From Legionella lytica (GTDB taxonomy: Bacteria; Pseudomonadota; Gammaproteobacteria; Legionellales; Legionellaceae), in NCBI RefSeq assembly GCF_023921225.1, contig NZ_CP071527.1, forward strand, positions 2,322,501-2,386,500: a stretch of 64,000 nt of DNA, read 5' to 3'. Position numbers and translations under genes: made by a program. This document shows, piece by piece, positions 9,194-18,200 of the stretch. The notes below the pieces were generated by a model, which worked only from the letters and a program-made list of their open reading frames with translations, was not told where the DNA came from and ran no database searches. How positions within the stretch are numbered: position 1 is the first letter of the stretch; every line of letters begins with the position of its first letter.

Positions 9194-10519
9194 ATGTGGA
9201 CGCATCGACGCTCAGGACAAACAAACCAACGAGGCACTAACGATCATCGAGATCCTTATGAACGAGATAGAACTCGAGTTATTCATTGTCCTGCTTTTCG
9301 AAGATTACAAAGAAAAACCCAAATTTTAGGAACCGATGAGGGGGATTTCCATCGTACCCGCCTTACACATTCGCTAGAAGTGGATTCGATTGGTCGTAGT
9401 ATTGTGCGTAACCTATTGATCAACCAGGAACAATACGCCGTAGTCGCAGGACTTTTGCCTAACGATGATTTAATTTCTGTTATTTGTTTACTGCATGACA
9501 TTGGCCATCCTCCATTTGGGCATGGCGGTGAAGTTGCCTTGAATTATATGATGCGTAATTACGGTGGTTTTGAAGGAAATGGGCAAACACTGCGTCTATT
9601 AACTAAAGTTGAAAGCAGTTATGGTGCTTTTGGCCTAGATTTAACGCGCCGTGCTTTGCTTGGTGTTTTAAAATACCCAGTACAACGTTCTAAAGTTATT
9701 GCTCCGGAACAGCCTCCTGTCCATGAGTCAGTTCATAAAACCATCAAGGTAAATGATTGGTTGCCTCCTAAAGCTTATTTTGATTGCGAACAGCCTGAAG
9801 TCGATTGGTTATTAGCGCCCTTTTCCGCAACAGATCGTGAATTATTCCAATCCCTGTCTGTAGAGCCTTATGGGACTAAGGTAGGTAAAGCCGCTTATCA
9901 CAGTTTTGACTGCTCCATTATGGATACAGCAGATGATATTGCCTATGGAGTTCATGATCTAGAGGATGCCATTCATCTGCGTCTGATTAACCCCTCACAC
10001 TTGGACACTCCTGAATTTAGAGGGTTATTGAAGAATACTACCCTTTCTGATCATCAAGATCGGCTAATTAATTCTCTATTTTCTCATGACCCGTATTTAA
10101 GAAAACAGACTATTGGGGAAATGGTGAATTACTTTATTACCTCAACTCAAATTAGTGTAACTCATGAAGGCTTTGAGAATAATTTATTAAAATATAATCT
10201 GGCCTTAATTCCCGAGGCTGCTAGCTTATTAAAGTATTTAATGCACTGCATTTATAATAATGTAATTGACTCTCAAGAGGCACGAACCTTTGAGTATGGA
10301 GGCCAAACCGTAGTGCTACGCTTGTTTGATGCCATCAGCTCAAATCCAGGAAGTCTGTTAGATAATAAAAATCGTTTGTTATTTAAGCAAGCTAAAGACG
10401 AAATGGAAGCTTATCGAGTAGTCTGTGATTATCTAGCCAATATGACCGATGAATATGCTTATCGCATGCACGAGCGCCTTTTTGGGTTTAACACACGTAC
10501 AATTTTTGAACGTTTATAG
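9194..10519 (+). CDS. dgt: Deoxyguanosinetriphosphate triphosphohydrolase-like protein (HD domain)
   Basis: An HD-superfamily enzyme predicted to cleave dNTPs to nucleoside and tripolyphosphate. The 441-residue protein has the N-terminal family block CPAFRRLQRKTQILGTDEGD, the first metal His in RTRLTHSLEVDSIGRSI, the HD pair in CLLHDIGHPPFGHGGE and the later Asp in DTADDIAYGVHDLEDAIHL. The length suits the dGTPase-like clade. It is monocistronic, with tRNA genes on the opposite strand downstream. Confidence 0.9.
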   Translation: MWTHRRSGQTNQRGTNDHRDPYERDRTRVIHCPAFRRLQRKTQILGTDEGDFHRTRLTHSLEVDSIGRSIVRNLLINQEQYAVVAGLLPNDDLISVICLLHDIGHPPFGHGGEVALNYMMRNYGGFEGNGQTLRLLTKVESSYGAFGLDLTRRALLGVLKYPVQRSKVIAPEQPPVHESVHKTIKVNDWLPPKAYFDCEQPEVDWLLAPFSATDRELFQSLSVEPYGTKVGKAAYHSFDCSIMDTADDIAYGVHDLEDAIHLRLINPSHLDTPEFRGLLKNTTLSDHQDRLINSLFSHDPYLRKQTIGEMVNYFITSTQISVTHEGFENNLLKYNLALIPEAASLLKYLMHCIYNNVIDSQEARTFEYGGQTVVLRLFDAISSNPGSLLDNKNRLLFKQAKDEMEAYRVVCDYLANMTDEYAYRMHERLFGFNTRTIFERL

Positions 10520-10840
10520 CTTGTGGGATGTTGGCGCTTCCGGCTACAACAAAACATCGCGTGATACCAAAGCACCATGTTGGGTCATTGACCCAAGCTG
10601 CAAATGCATCATGAGCATCGCAACTAGAACACGGTAATTTGTTTTTATAAATCAGTGTAGCCTGGTTGCTTGCAATCAGGATTTCCTAAAAACAGTAATC
10701 AATCATGAGAACACGAATTAGCTTTAAGCACTTCATTCCGAGTGAAATAAATATTATCTAAAAAAATTTTTAGCGTATTGAAAATTAGGAATGATTTTAT
10801 TGAATTAGCTGATATAAGAAACGAAAAACTGCCTAAAAAA
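10520..10840. other. Intergenic region with decayed palindrome, no gene
   Basis: The first 80 bases hold a degenerate palindromic repeat ending in TGTTGGGTCATTGACCCAAG, related to the GTTGGGC family. The rest is AT-rich with no open frame that has a ribosome site or protein-like composition. It would be the 3' flank of the minus-strand tRNA-Glu transcript. Confidence 0.5.
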
Positions 10841-10916
10841 TGGCGTCCCCAAGGGGGTTCGAACCCCTGTTCTCGCCGTGAAAGGGCGATGTCCTAGGCC
10901 GCTAGACGATGGGGAC
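10841..10916 (-). tRNA. tRNA-Glu (TTC), copy 1
   Basis: The minus strand reads GTCCCCATCGTCTAGCGGCC... with the anticodon stem-loop CGCCCTTTCACGG (anticodon TTC), a T-loop GGTTCGAACC and an encoded CCA end. The cloverleaf is complete at 76 bases. It differs from the copy at 10974 at one base in the D-arm (GCGGCC against GTGGCC). Confidence 0.96.
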
Positions 10917-10973
10917 CTAGATTTTTATTCTACTACATTTTACAACTATTTACTACAACAAAAAACACCAAAA

Positions 10974-11049
10974 TGGCGTCCCCAAGGGGGTTCGAACCCC
11001 TGTTCTCGCCGTGAAAGGGCGATGTCCTAGGCCACTAGACGATGGGGAC
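10974..11049 (-). tRNA. tRNA-Glu (TTC), copy 2
   Basis: Second tandem copy of tRNA-Glu with anticodon TTC and encoded CCA, 57 bases upstream of copy 1 on the minus strand. It is identical apart from one D-arm base. It is probably co-transcribed with tRNA-Ala upstream. Confidence 0.96.
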
Positions 11050-11086
11050 CCTGAACGTTTTTCCCATCAACATACTAAGATGTTGA

Positions 11087-11162
<76 letters not shown>

Positions 11163-11358
11163 TGAATAAGGCTCGCATTGTAATGACCTCATCCTATCCT
11201 GTCAAGCAGTTTTTTATTTTTTTAATACGCAACAGATTTTGGCCTATTTAGATGATTTCGGCTTACCTATTCCAGAGATATAGATAAAGATTGCTACCCC
11301 TTTATTTTTGAATTATTATTGCCCACACTGTTATTTTAATTTGCTTTTGGGAAAATAT

Positions 11359-13038
11359 ATGCGCCGGATTGTTAACATTACTACTCTTTCACCAGATGAA
11401 CAAAATAAAATTATGGAACGGATCATCCAATTGATTAGATATCAAACCGGTGCCTTACTGGAAGTAAGAAGAAATCCTGATGAAGAATTTGGAAATTGGG
11501 AAGGTGTAAGCGCCTTGATGAATCAGGAACAAGCAGCTGCGTTAAAAAATATAATTGATGCGATAGCAGGATTTGAGATTTGCGCTGTATTTCAATCTCG
11601 ATCTGCAATTGGGCAATATCGCGTAGTTATAGATCATCACCGTGCAAACATATCTGAACTATCAACCCTAGCATTAGTTCCTTTCGCCAATTTAATGAAC
11701 ACATTTTATCCTATCATTGATAAGAATAAAAATAATACTAAGCAAATGAAGTGGAGCAAAGACAGTATGTATGTAGAGGGTTATCCAGCCTTAACAATCC
11801 AATATATAACAAATGCATACACCTGGCCGAATCAAGATAGAACGCATGACCCTGAAATTTATGAATACCTTACTCAGCTTAAAAATAAAGGTTTTGATAT
11901 CCGATATAGTTCCTCAGATCGTTATTACGACTATGCATCTATTCCTCTTACCGACGCAAACTATCAATTACTCATGTCGACAGCCACTTTGTTTGATGAG
12001 CTAAAACAAGATATCGCGTTAATAACAGTAATGACTGCAACAACGAGGTTGGGCGCAAACGATTCAACATTAACATCAAGGTTAATGCCATTAATTGCAG
12101 AGAAAGCAGATAGCATCTACGGTAAAATGGAGATTGCTAGAGGAACATTTTATAATTTGCCTTTATTCCAAGAACTTCAGAAATTACAAGATTTATGGAT
12201 GCTCCGCCTGATTTCTGATTATAATGAAAACAATATGTCAAAAGAGGCATTTAAACTCTTCAAAAAGTTAGAACACCCATCCTCTTCCAAAGCACAAGAA
12301 TACTTACAAGTGATAATAATGAGTTACTATGCTCTTCATGCTACGGATTTTAATAAACCTGAGAAAGTCTCCAAACTGGATTTATTTGGAGAAATGCTAG
12401 CGCTTGTAAATAAACCGAGTCAGGATATTCGTGCGTTATATGCCTATACGATGAACGAAATTTTAAATAACAAAACTGAGCCCATGGACTTTTCAGAAAA
12501 CCAGGATCTGTTACGAACAATTTGGGAGAAAGCTAGCAAAACAGAACTTCAAAACAAACTTTCCTCTAAAAATTTGTTAGTTCTCATTGCTCTGGTATTT
12601 ATCGACACTAAGGAGCACTCTTTAGAATCTAATATGAAAGCGATTGAGTTGTTAAGAGTAATGCCCAATTTACAACAAACAACAGCGTGTTTTACGAACG
12701 GGAAGAATATCCTCTATCGTTGCCTGGCAAGTTATTTTATCCAAACACAATCGAGCCCAAACATATCAGCACAATTGCTATGGGCTCATTTGTCTCCTGG
12801 CGATAATAAAAAACTCCAAGAACAAAAATCTACTACTGAAAAAATGTTAATGAATTATTACCTTAAATCCATCACAAAGGCAGCTGAAAACGAACTGCAA
12901 AGCTCAGGAAGCAAACCTTTGAGTAGTGCTACTTATGGTACAAGAATGTTTAAAGAGGGCTCAGAACAAACACAGGCTACCCCTGATACTCACCTTCCAG
13001 GTTATTCATTCCCTTCCAGTTCAAAGAGCATGAACTAG
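11359..13038 (+). CDS. Large protein of unknown function
   Basis: I do not recognise this protein. It has about 559 residues from the ATG preceded by GGGAAAATAT. An upstream TTG at 11308 would add 17 residues rich in Cys and Tyr that look unlike a real N-terminus. There is no signal peptide or membrane segment. The body is predicted mostly helical with several Leu-rich repeats of helical pairs in the second half (for example around NLLVLIALVF and NMKAIELLRVMPNL). The C-terminal 45 residues are Ser/Gly/Thr/Pro-rich and probably disordered. It lies between tRNA genes and the export cluster, on the same strand as that cluster. It could be a Dot/Icm effector or a substrate of the neighbouring apparatus, but the sequence does not show this. 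Confidence 0.6.
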   Translation: MRRIVNITTLSPDEQNKIMERIIQLIRYQTGALLEVRRNPDEEFGNWEGVSALMNQEQAAALKNIIDAIAGFEICAVFQSRSAIGQYRVVIDHHRANISELSTLALVPFANLMNTFYPIIDKNKNNTKQMKWSKDSMYVEGYPALTIQYITNAYTWPNQDRTHDPEIYEYLTQLKNKGFDIRYSSSDRYYDYASIPLTDANYQLLMSTATLFDELKQDIALITVMTATTRLGANDSTLTSRLMPLIAEKADSIYGKMEIARGTFYNLPLFQELQKLQDLWMLRLISDYNENNMSKEAFKLFKKLEHPSSSKAQEYLQVIIMSYYALHATDFNKPEKVSKLDLFGEMLALVNKPSQDIRALYAYTMNEILNNKTEPMDFSENQDLLRTIWEKASKTELQNKLSSKNLLVLIALVFIDTKEHSLESNMKAIELLRVMPNLQQTTACFTNGKNILYRCLASYFIQTQSSPNISAQLLWAHLSPGDNKKLQEQKSTTEKMLMNYYLKSITKAAENELQSSGSKPLSSATYGTRMFKEGSEQTQATPDTHLPGYSFPSSSKSMN

Positions 13039-13137
13039 ATTAAAAAAGAGCAGAGAAAAGAAAGATTAGAAAAACAAAACAAACCACAAGCGAGTAGCAG
13101 CACAACTCCCAAAAGGTAACTTCACATAAAATCAATT

Positions 13138-13171
13138 TTCCGTCATTGCCTCCTCCTAGGCAATGACGGAA
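13138..13171. repeat. Perfect hairpin downstream of the unknown gene
   Basis: TCCGTCATTGCC and GGCAATGACGGA pair perfectly around a short CT-rich loop. Neither strand has a T-run right after the stem, so a classical terminator is uncertain. It could be a dispersed repeat or a Rho-independent stop without the U-tract. Confidence 0.55.
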
Positions 13172-13269
13172 ACAACAATTTGATCAAAATAATACGACTA
13201 CTCAATGCGTTACTAAAAATCAAGATGAATTCCGAGTAACCTCCTTACAAGTTTTTTGGCTCTCTAGGC

Positions 13270-13298
13270 TTGTTTTAATCCATTAAGTCTGATTTAAT
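13270..13298 (+). promoter_or_regulatory. Possible promoter of the flagellar-type cluster
   Basis: TTGTTT, a 17-base spacer and TTTAAT lie about 100 bases upstream of fliQ. The -10 matches five of six consensus bases, but the -35 is weak. I looked for a sigma-54 or sigma-28 site, the classes usual for flagellar operons, and saw none with correct spacing. Confidence 0.35.
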
Positions 13299-13342
13299 TC
13301 GCTCCGGTGTTTGAGCAAAGACACCTATGGAAAAAATGTAGG

Positions 13343-13363
13343 CTTGTATCTCATCGATACAAG
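13343..13363. promoter_or_regulatory. Inverted repeat in the fliQ leader
   Basis: CTTGTATC and GATACAAG form a perfect 8-base dyad around five bases, between the possible promoter and the fliQ start. It could be an operator for a dimeric regulator or a leader hairpin. It sits 38 bases before the start codon. Confidence 0.4.
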
Positions 13364-13400
13364 TGGAGTACAGCAAGTTAGCAAATAATGGAAACGGAAG

Positions 13401-13673
13401 ATGTCTAACGATTTAGCGATCTATTTAAGTAAACAATTACTTTGGCATGCATTGCTCATTGCATCACCAATAGTTCTGGTCGCGCTCATTAGTGGTTTAC
13501 TGGTTTCTATCCTTCAAGTTGTTACTCAAATTCAAGATTCAACCCTAAGTTTTGTCCCTAAGGTTTTAGCGGTAGTGCTCATGTTGATGCTTTGTGGCGG
13601 ATGGATGTTACATTCTTTAGTTGAATTTGCACAAACCTTGTTTCTTAATATTCCAGGGGCCATCAAATCATGA
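13401..13673 (+). CDS. fliQ: Flagellar-type export gate protein FliQ
   Basis: FliQ (SctS) is a small inner membrane subunit of the type III export gate. The 90-residue protein has two membrane hairpin helices, about residues 15-38 (ALLIASPIVLVALISGLLVS) and 52-72. The family block LQVVTQIQDSTLSFVPK is intact. It is the first gene of the cluster and is preceded by a GGAAACGGAAG ribosome site. The stop overlaps the fliR start (ATGA). Confidence 0.95.
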   Translation: MSNDLAIYLSKQLLWHALLIASPIVLVALISGLLVSILQVVTQIQDSTLSFVPKVLAVVLMLMLCGGWMLHSLVEFAQTLFLNIPGAIKS

Positions 13674-14422
13674 CCCTATCCCTCCTTTGGTTAAGCGACC
13701 TATTTTTTATCAGCATTCGTTTGGGCACGGTATTCCTCTTTACCCCAATTCAAGCAATACGTTATTTACCTATTCATGCACGCTTACTTTTTATTTTTAC
13801 CCTGAGCATGCTTTTAGCCAATTACGTTCCCTCTTCCCCATCCATTTTAAGCAATAATGCTATTCTTCTCGGCGGGCTCGCTGAATTTGCTAACGGATTA
13901 ATCTTGGCTACCAGCCTTTATGCAGCCTTTGCACTCTTTCAAATAGCAGGCCAACTTATTGATAACCAAACAGGTTTTAATGCCACCGCTATTTTTAATC
14001 CCAGTGAACATTATCAAGAAGCCTTAACCAGCCATTTGTTATCTATGCTTGCTATTTTGTTCTTTTTTAGCCTGGATGGTCATCAATGGTTATTTAAAGG
14101 CTTAGCCTTTTCTTTTGCGATTATTCCGCCAGGAACCCTCACCCTGTTTTCAGGGTTTATTCCGGTTACGAAACAGTTTAGTTTTATGTTTAGTATGGCG
14201 TTTATAATTGCCAGCCCAATTATTCTTGCATTACTTGCCGTTGAGCTCTGTGGTGCATTAATTACCCGCAATATGCCGCAAGTTAGTACCTACTTTCTGA
14301 CCTTGCCTATAAAAATAATTTTAGGCTTATTCCTCTTATTTATGATGATGAGCTACATCGCTCCCATTACCAACACCGTATTTGCTCAATGTTTTCAATC
14401 CTGGCAGGAACTTATGTCATGA
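13670..14422 (+). CDS. fliR: Flagellar-type export gate protein FliR
   Basis: FliR (SctT) forms the export gate with FliP and FliQ in the inner membrane. The 250-residue protein is highly hydrophobic with about six membrane segments and carries the family region AGQLIDNQTGFNATAIFNP. Its length is typical for the flagellar form. It overlaps fliQ by four bases and its last codons overlap the flhB start. Confidence 0.94.
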   Translation: MTLSLLWLSDLFFISIRLGTVFLFTPIQAIRYLPIHARLLFIFTLSMLLANYVPSSPSILSNNAILLGGLAEFANGLILATSLYAAFALFQIAGQLIDNQTGFNATAIFNPSEHYQEALTSHLLSMLAILFFFSLDGHQWLFKGLAFSFAIIPPGTLTLFSGFIPVTKQFSFMFSMAFIIASPIILALLAVELCGALITRNMPQVSTYFLTLPIKIILGLFLLFMMMSYIAPITNTVFAQCFQSWQELMS

Positions 14423-15474
14423 GTGAGAAAACTGAAAAAGCGACACCCCATAAATTACGCAAGGCGAAAGAAAAAGGGCAAGTAAGCAAAAGTATGGAAT
14501 TAACAACCTGCGCTGCCTTATTCGTTATGTTAGGCATGTTAAGTGCCCTGTGGCCAAAGCAATTACATGAGTTACAAAATATGTTTCGTCATTTATTGCA
14601 ATTGGCAGCACATCTACAATTTAGCATTGATAACATCAATCACTTACAGCAATTTATTTTCGGCCAATTTATCAGTCTGTGGCTGCCCTTTGCTTTAGCA
14701 GGCAGCTTAGCTACGATCCTTACCAACCTGGCACAAACTGGTGTGGTGTGGTCAACTACTCCATTGATACCTGACTTCAAACGCATTAATGTAGTTCAGG
14801 GGTTTAAGAAACTATTTTCAATAAAAAGCTGTTTTGAAACAGTAAAAAGTACCCTGAAATTAAGCCTGGCATTTATTTTTTTATTCTTCACCTTAAAACA
14901 TCAAATACCCAACTTATTGCAGTTAGTCTTAACGCCGATTAGCAAACAGCCTGGCATCATGATGCACTTTCTTTTAACCCTTATTTTTCAATTATTGCTG
15001 CTGCTCTCAATGCTCGCTGTACTGGATAAGTTCTATACACGTTGGAACTACGCCAAAGATCAACGGATGAGCAAACAAGAGATAAAAGATGAATACAAAC
15101 AACGCGAAGGCGACCCAAAAGTCAAATCGAAAATCAAACAGTTACAACAGCAATTACGGCAAAAAACCGCTTCATTGAACCAAGTAAAAACAGCGGATGT
15201 AATCATTACTAATCCAACCCACTTAGCCATCGCTTTAAAATATGAGCGCAGCAGTATGCCCGCCCCAAAAGTAGTTTGCAAAGCGCAAGATAAGATGGTG
15301 TTACAAGTCAAAGAACTGGCAAGAAAACACGGTGTTCCCATTGTTGAACACAAGGCCTTTGCGCGCATGCTCTATCATTCTGTGGATTTAAACCACTGGA
15401 TTCATAAGGAACTGTATCCCTTTGCTGCGGCAATCTTTCGCGAAATTTATGCGCGTAAGCAGGATACAAAATGA
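14419..15474 (+). CDS. flhB: Flagellar-type export switch protein FlhB
   Basis: FlhB (SctU) is the inner membrane protein whose autocleavage switches export from rod/hook to later substrates. I start it at the ATG with AGGAAC upstream that overlaps the fliR stop, giving 351 residues with the family beginning MSEKTEKATPHKLRKAKEKG. An upstream in-frame ATG at 14389 would add ten residues. The cleavage motif NPTH is intact at about residue 265, and four membrane segments precede it. So the substrate-specificity switch appears functional, although no late (filament) substrate is encoded nearby. Confidence 0.96.
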   Translation: MSEKTEKATPHKLRKAKEKGQVSKSMELTTCAALFVMLGMLSALWPKQLHELQNMFRHLLQLAAHLQFSIDNINHLQQFIFGQFISLWLPFALAGSLATILTNLAQTGVVWSTTPLIPDFKRINVVQGFKKLFSIKSCFETVKSTLKLSLAFIFLFFTLKHQIPNLLQLVLTPISKQPGIMMHFLLTLIFQLLLLLSMLAVLDKFYTRWNYAKDQRMSKQEIKDEYKQREGDPKVKSKIKQLQQQLRQKTASLNQVKTADVIITNPTHLAIALKYERSSMPAPKVVCKAQDKMVLQVKELARKHGVPIVEHKAFARMLYHSVDLNHWIHKELYPFAAAIFREIYARKQDTK

Positions 15475-17477
15475 AAACCACTTTCTTTAATAACAGCAGT
15501 GAAATGCTCATGATTGCTTTTGCTACAAGCATTCTCTTTATTCTGTTTGTGCCCATCCCTGCTGCATTATTAGATTTATTACTGATTGTAAATTTTAGTT
15601 GGGCTTTAACTATTCTCTTACTGACCTTCTACACGGATAAACCTTTAAGTTTCTCTACGTTCCCAGCGTTATTATTAATCTCAACCCTGTTTCGCCTCGC
15701 CTTAAACATTTCCGCTACTCGTCTTATTTTGTCAGATGCTCATGCAGGTAAGGTCATTGATGCCATGGGACACTATGTTATTCGCGGTAATTATGTGATG
15801 GGTTTGGTGGTTTTTTTAATCTTGATCATCGTGCAATTCATTGTAGTGACCAATGGTGCTCAGCGTGTGGCCGAAGTAGCTGCCCGATTTACTCTGGACA
15901 GCATGCCAGGAAAACAAATGAGTATTGATGCCGATTTAAATATGGGTAGTATTTCTCAAGATGAGGCCAAGCTCAGACGCTCGCAAATCGAAAAAGAAGC
16001 TAATTTTTATGGCGCGATGGATGGAGCCAGTAAATTTGTGAAAGGTGATGCCATTGCTGGTATTTTAATTATTCTGGTCGATATCATCGGTGGATTTGCT
16101 ATTGGTTTATTACAAAAAGGTTTTAGCCTTTCCGAATCCATTCAAACTTATACCCTACTTACAGTGGGTGATGGCTTAGTGACGCAAATTCCCGCTTTAA
16201 TTATTTCCACCGCTACTGGAATTATCGTAACCCGTGCGGCTACTGATGCACATTTAGGCTCTGAGGTTGCCAAACAAATTAGCGCCTACCCTAAGAGCTT
16301 AATGCTAGTGTGCTTAAGTTTAACCTGTCTTTTATTTCTGAAAGGTATTCCCCTCATTCCTGTACTGTTTATTTTAGCCTTATTTGTATTCATTACCTTT
16401 TTAGCCATTAAGTCTAAAAAAGAGGAAATACTCACCGAAGAAGCCGAAGAAAATCTATACGATAAAATTCGCATTCATCCGATTGAAATTAGTCTGAACA
16501 AAGAGTTGTATCAAACACTATTACCTCATGAAGAACAGGTATTAAAAATCATCCAACAAATTCGTGAGCGAATCGCTTTTGATTTAGGTTTTGTGCTGCC
16601 GGATGTAAAACTAAAAGCGGATAAAAAACTCAGTTACCCTCTTTATCATATTGCCATTCAAGGCAATCATTCCGGCGTGAATCCTCTCTATTTGGATAGA
16701 GTACTCGCCATTTTTTCTAGCCGCAATAAAAAACCGGGTACCACACTAAGTACTGGATTTGAAGTGCACGACCCAAGTTATGGCTTACCTGCGTGCTGGA
16801 TTGAACTAGAGAAAAAGAAAGAGGCCACCGAAGCAGGTTATACCGTATGTGAGCCACTTACCGTATTAACTACCCATCTCAATGAAATTATCTATGCGCA
16901 TATTGATCAGTTATTAACGCGTGAAGAAACTGAAAAACTGTTATTACAACCTGGCATTAAAACCCTAAGTGAAGAATTAATTCCTGCTCAATTGCCCTTA
17001 AGCCATGTGCAACGTATTTTGCAAACACTCTTGCAAGAAAAGGTTTCTATTCGCCCCCTACAACAGATATTGGAATTATTATTAGAACATGCCAAACAAC
17101 TCCCAGATCCCATCCAACTAACTGAGTTAGTGAGAGCAGGCCTAGCGATGCCGATTTGCCAAAAACTGCTAGGCAATCAAAATAGCTTATACGTTCTGAC
17201 CTTAGAACCCTCCTTAGAGCAACAGCTCAATCAAAGTATCAGCGGGAAGAATCATTTAGCGCTGGAGCCCAAAATTACGGAAAACTTAATCAGTGCATTA
17301 GCAAATCAGGTGGAAACGATGTTAGGAGAGCGCAAACGCCCCATTTTATTGTGTTCCTCTCTACTGCGCCGCCATATAAAACAATTAACTCAGCGAGTAA
17401 TTCCCCATTTAACCGTGCTGGCAATGAGTGAAATTCCAGTCACGATTCAGGTGGAATCTTTTGGGATAGTAAAATAA
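15471..17477 (+). CDS. flhA: Flagellar-type export protein FlhA
   Basis: FlhA (SctV) is the large proton-coupled subunit of the export gate. The 668-residue protein has an N-terminal set of about eight membrane segments and a soluble C-terminal domain that docks substrates in the family. The FHIPEP-type signature runs through RFTLDSMPGKQMSIDADLNM and on to KEANFYGAMDGASKFVKGD. The start overlaps the flhB stop. The length is a little below the usual 690. Confidence 0.97.
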   Translation: MKTTFFNNSSEMLMIAFATSILFILFVPIPAALLDLLLIVNFSWALTILLLTFYTDKPLSFSTFPALLLISTLFRLALNISATRLILSDAHAGKVIDAMGHYVIRGNYVMGLVVFLILIIVQFIVVTNGAQRVAEVAARFTLDSMPGKQMSIDADLNMGSISQDEAKLRRSQIEKEANFYGAMDGASKFVKGDAIAGILIILVDIIGGFAIGLLQKGFSLSESIQTYTLLTVGDGLVTQIPALIISTATGIIVTRAATDAHLGSEVAKQISAYPKSLMLVCLSLTCLLFLKGIPLIPVLFILALFVFITFLAIKSKKEEILTEEAEENLYDKIRIHPIEISLNKELYQTLLPHEEQVLKIIQQIRERIAFDLGFVLPDVKLKADKKLSYPLYHIAIQGNHSGVNPLYLDRVLAIFSSRNKKPGTTLSTGFEVHDPSYGLPACWIELEKKKEATEAGYTVCEPLTVLTTHLNEIIYAHIDQLLTREETEKLLLQPGIKTLSEELIPAQLPLSHVQRILQTLLQEKVSIRPLQQILELLLEHAKQLPDPIQLTELVRAGLAMPICQKLLGNQNSLYVLTLEPSLEQQLNQSISGKNHLALEPKITENLISALANQVETMLGERKRPILLCSSLLRRHIKQLTQRVIPHLTVLAMSEIPVTIQVESFGIVK

Positions 17478-17486
17478 GGAAAAATT

Positions 17487-18200
17487 ATGCTTGATGCGAT
17501 TACCGCCACACAATTGGCCATGGATTTTGATCAATTAAAACTGCAATCGATCAGTCAAAATATTAGCAATATGAATACTCCAGGATTTAAGCGACAACTG
17601 GCAGAAACAGCCGCGTTTACTGACCATCTGCAAGCGAATATTAATCAGGCAACTCAACAGATTGAGCAAGGGCAGGTAAAAACCCAGGGCGTACTGAACC
17701 AAACGCAGAATCCCAAAGATATTGCTATTAGTGGTGATGGCTACTTCCACGTGCAAGGGGAACAAGGTGTTTTTTACACCCGCCGTGGTGATTTCCAAGT
17801 AAATAGTCACGGGGAACTCACTACCGCAACAGGTGAAACGGTTATGGGTAAAGGTGGTGTTATCAAAGTAGATAATCACGCATTCACGATTGACACCCAA
17901 GGCCGATTATTCATTGACCATCATCAAATAGATCAATTGAGCATCGTGCAGTTTAATCAACCTAATTTGCTGCGTTACACCGGTAATGGACTGTATCAAA
18001 GTGATGAATCACCTGTTCCTGCGGGAGCCAATACCCGGATTCACCAAGGATTTGTAGAGCAATCCAATGTGAAATCTATGGATGAAATGATGGATATGGT
18101 GAAAACCTCGCGTCATTTTGAAGCCAGTCAACGGGTCATGCGCACCGCAGATAATTTATTAGCAACTGCCATTAATCAGTTAGGAGAAGGAAATGTCTAA
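17487..18200 (+). CDS. flgF: Proximal rod protein FlgF-like
   Basis: A rod-class axial protein. The 237-residue protein has the N-terminal rod signature LQSISQNISNMNTPGFKRQ, the central block AISGDGYFHVQGEQGVFYTR and a C-terminal coiled segment typical of FlgF/FlgG. I assign FlgF because the next gene is the better FlgG match and because the flgF-flgG order is usual. FlgF would be exported by the FlhAB-FliPQR gate. An AGGA ribosome site precedes the start. Confidence 0.85.
   Translation: MLDAITATQLAMDFDQLKLQSISQNISNMNTPGFKRQLAETAAFTDHLQANINQATQQIEQGQVKTQGVLNQTQNPKDIAISGDGYFHVQGEQGVFYTRRGDFQVNSHGELTTATGETVMGKGGVIKVDNHAFTIDTQGRLFIDHHQIDQLSIVQFNQPNLLRYTGNGLYQSDESPVPAGANTRIHQGFVEQSNVKSMDEMMDMVKTSRHFEASQRVMRTADNLLATAINQLGEGNV

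Larger units (their letters stand above)
13039..13400. other. Intergenic region upstream of the export cluster
   Basis: About 360 bases without a gene. It holds a strong hairpin at 13138-13171, a possible promoter at 13270-13298 and a short inverted repeat at 13343-13363. The first 60 bases are A-rich remnants downstream of the unknown protein. Confidence 0.5.

Noticed and set aside
13230..13300. Sigma-54 promoter (TGGCTCTCTAGGCTTG) before fliQ
   Set aside because: The GG and GC elements are 8, not 10, bases apart, so the spacing is wrong.
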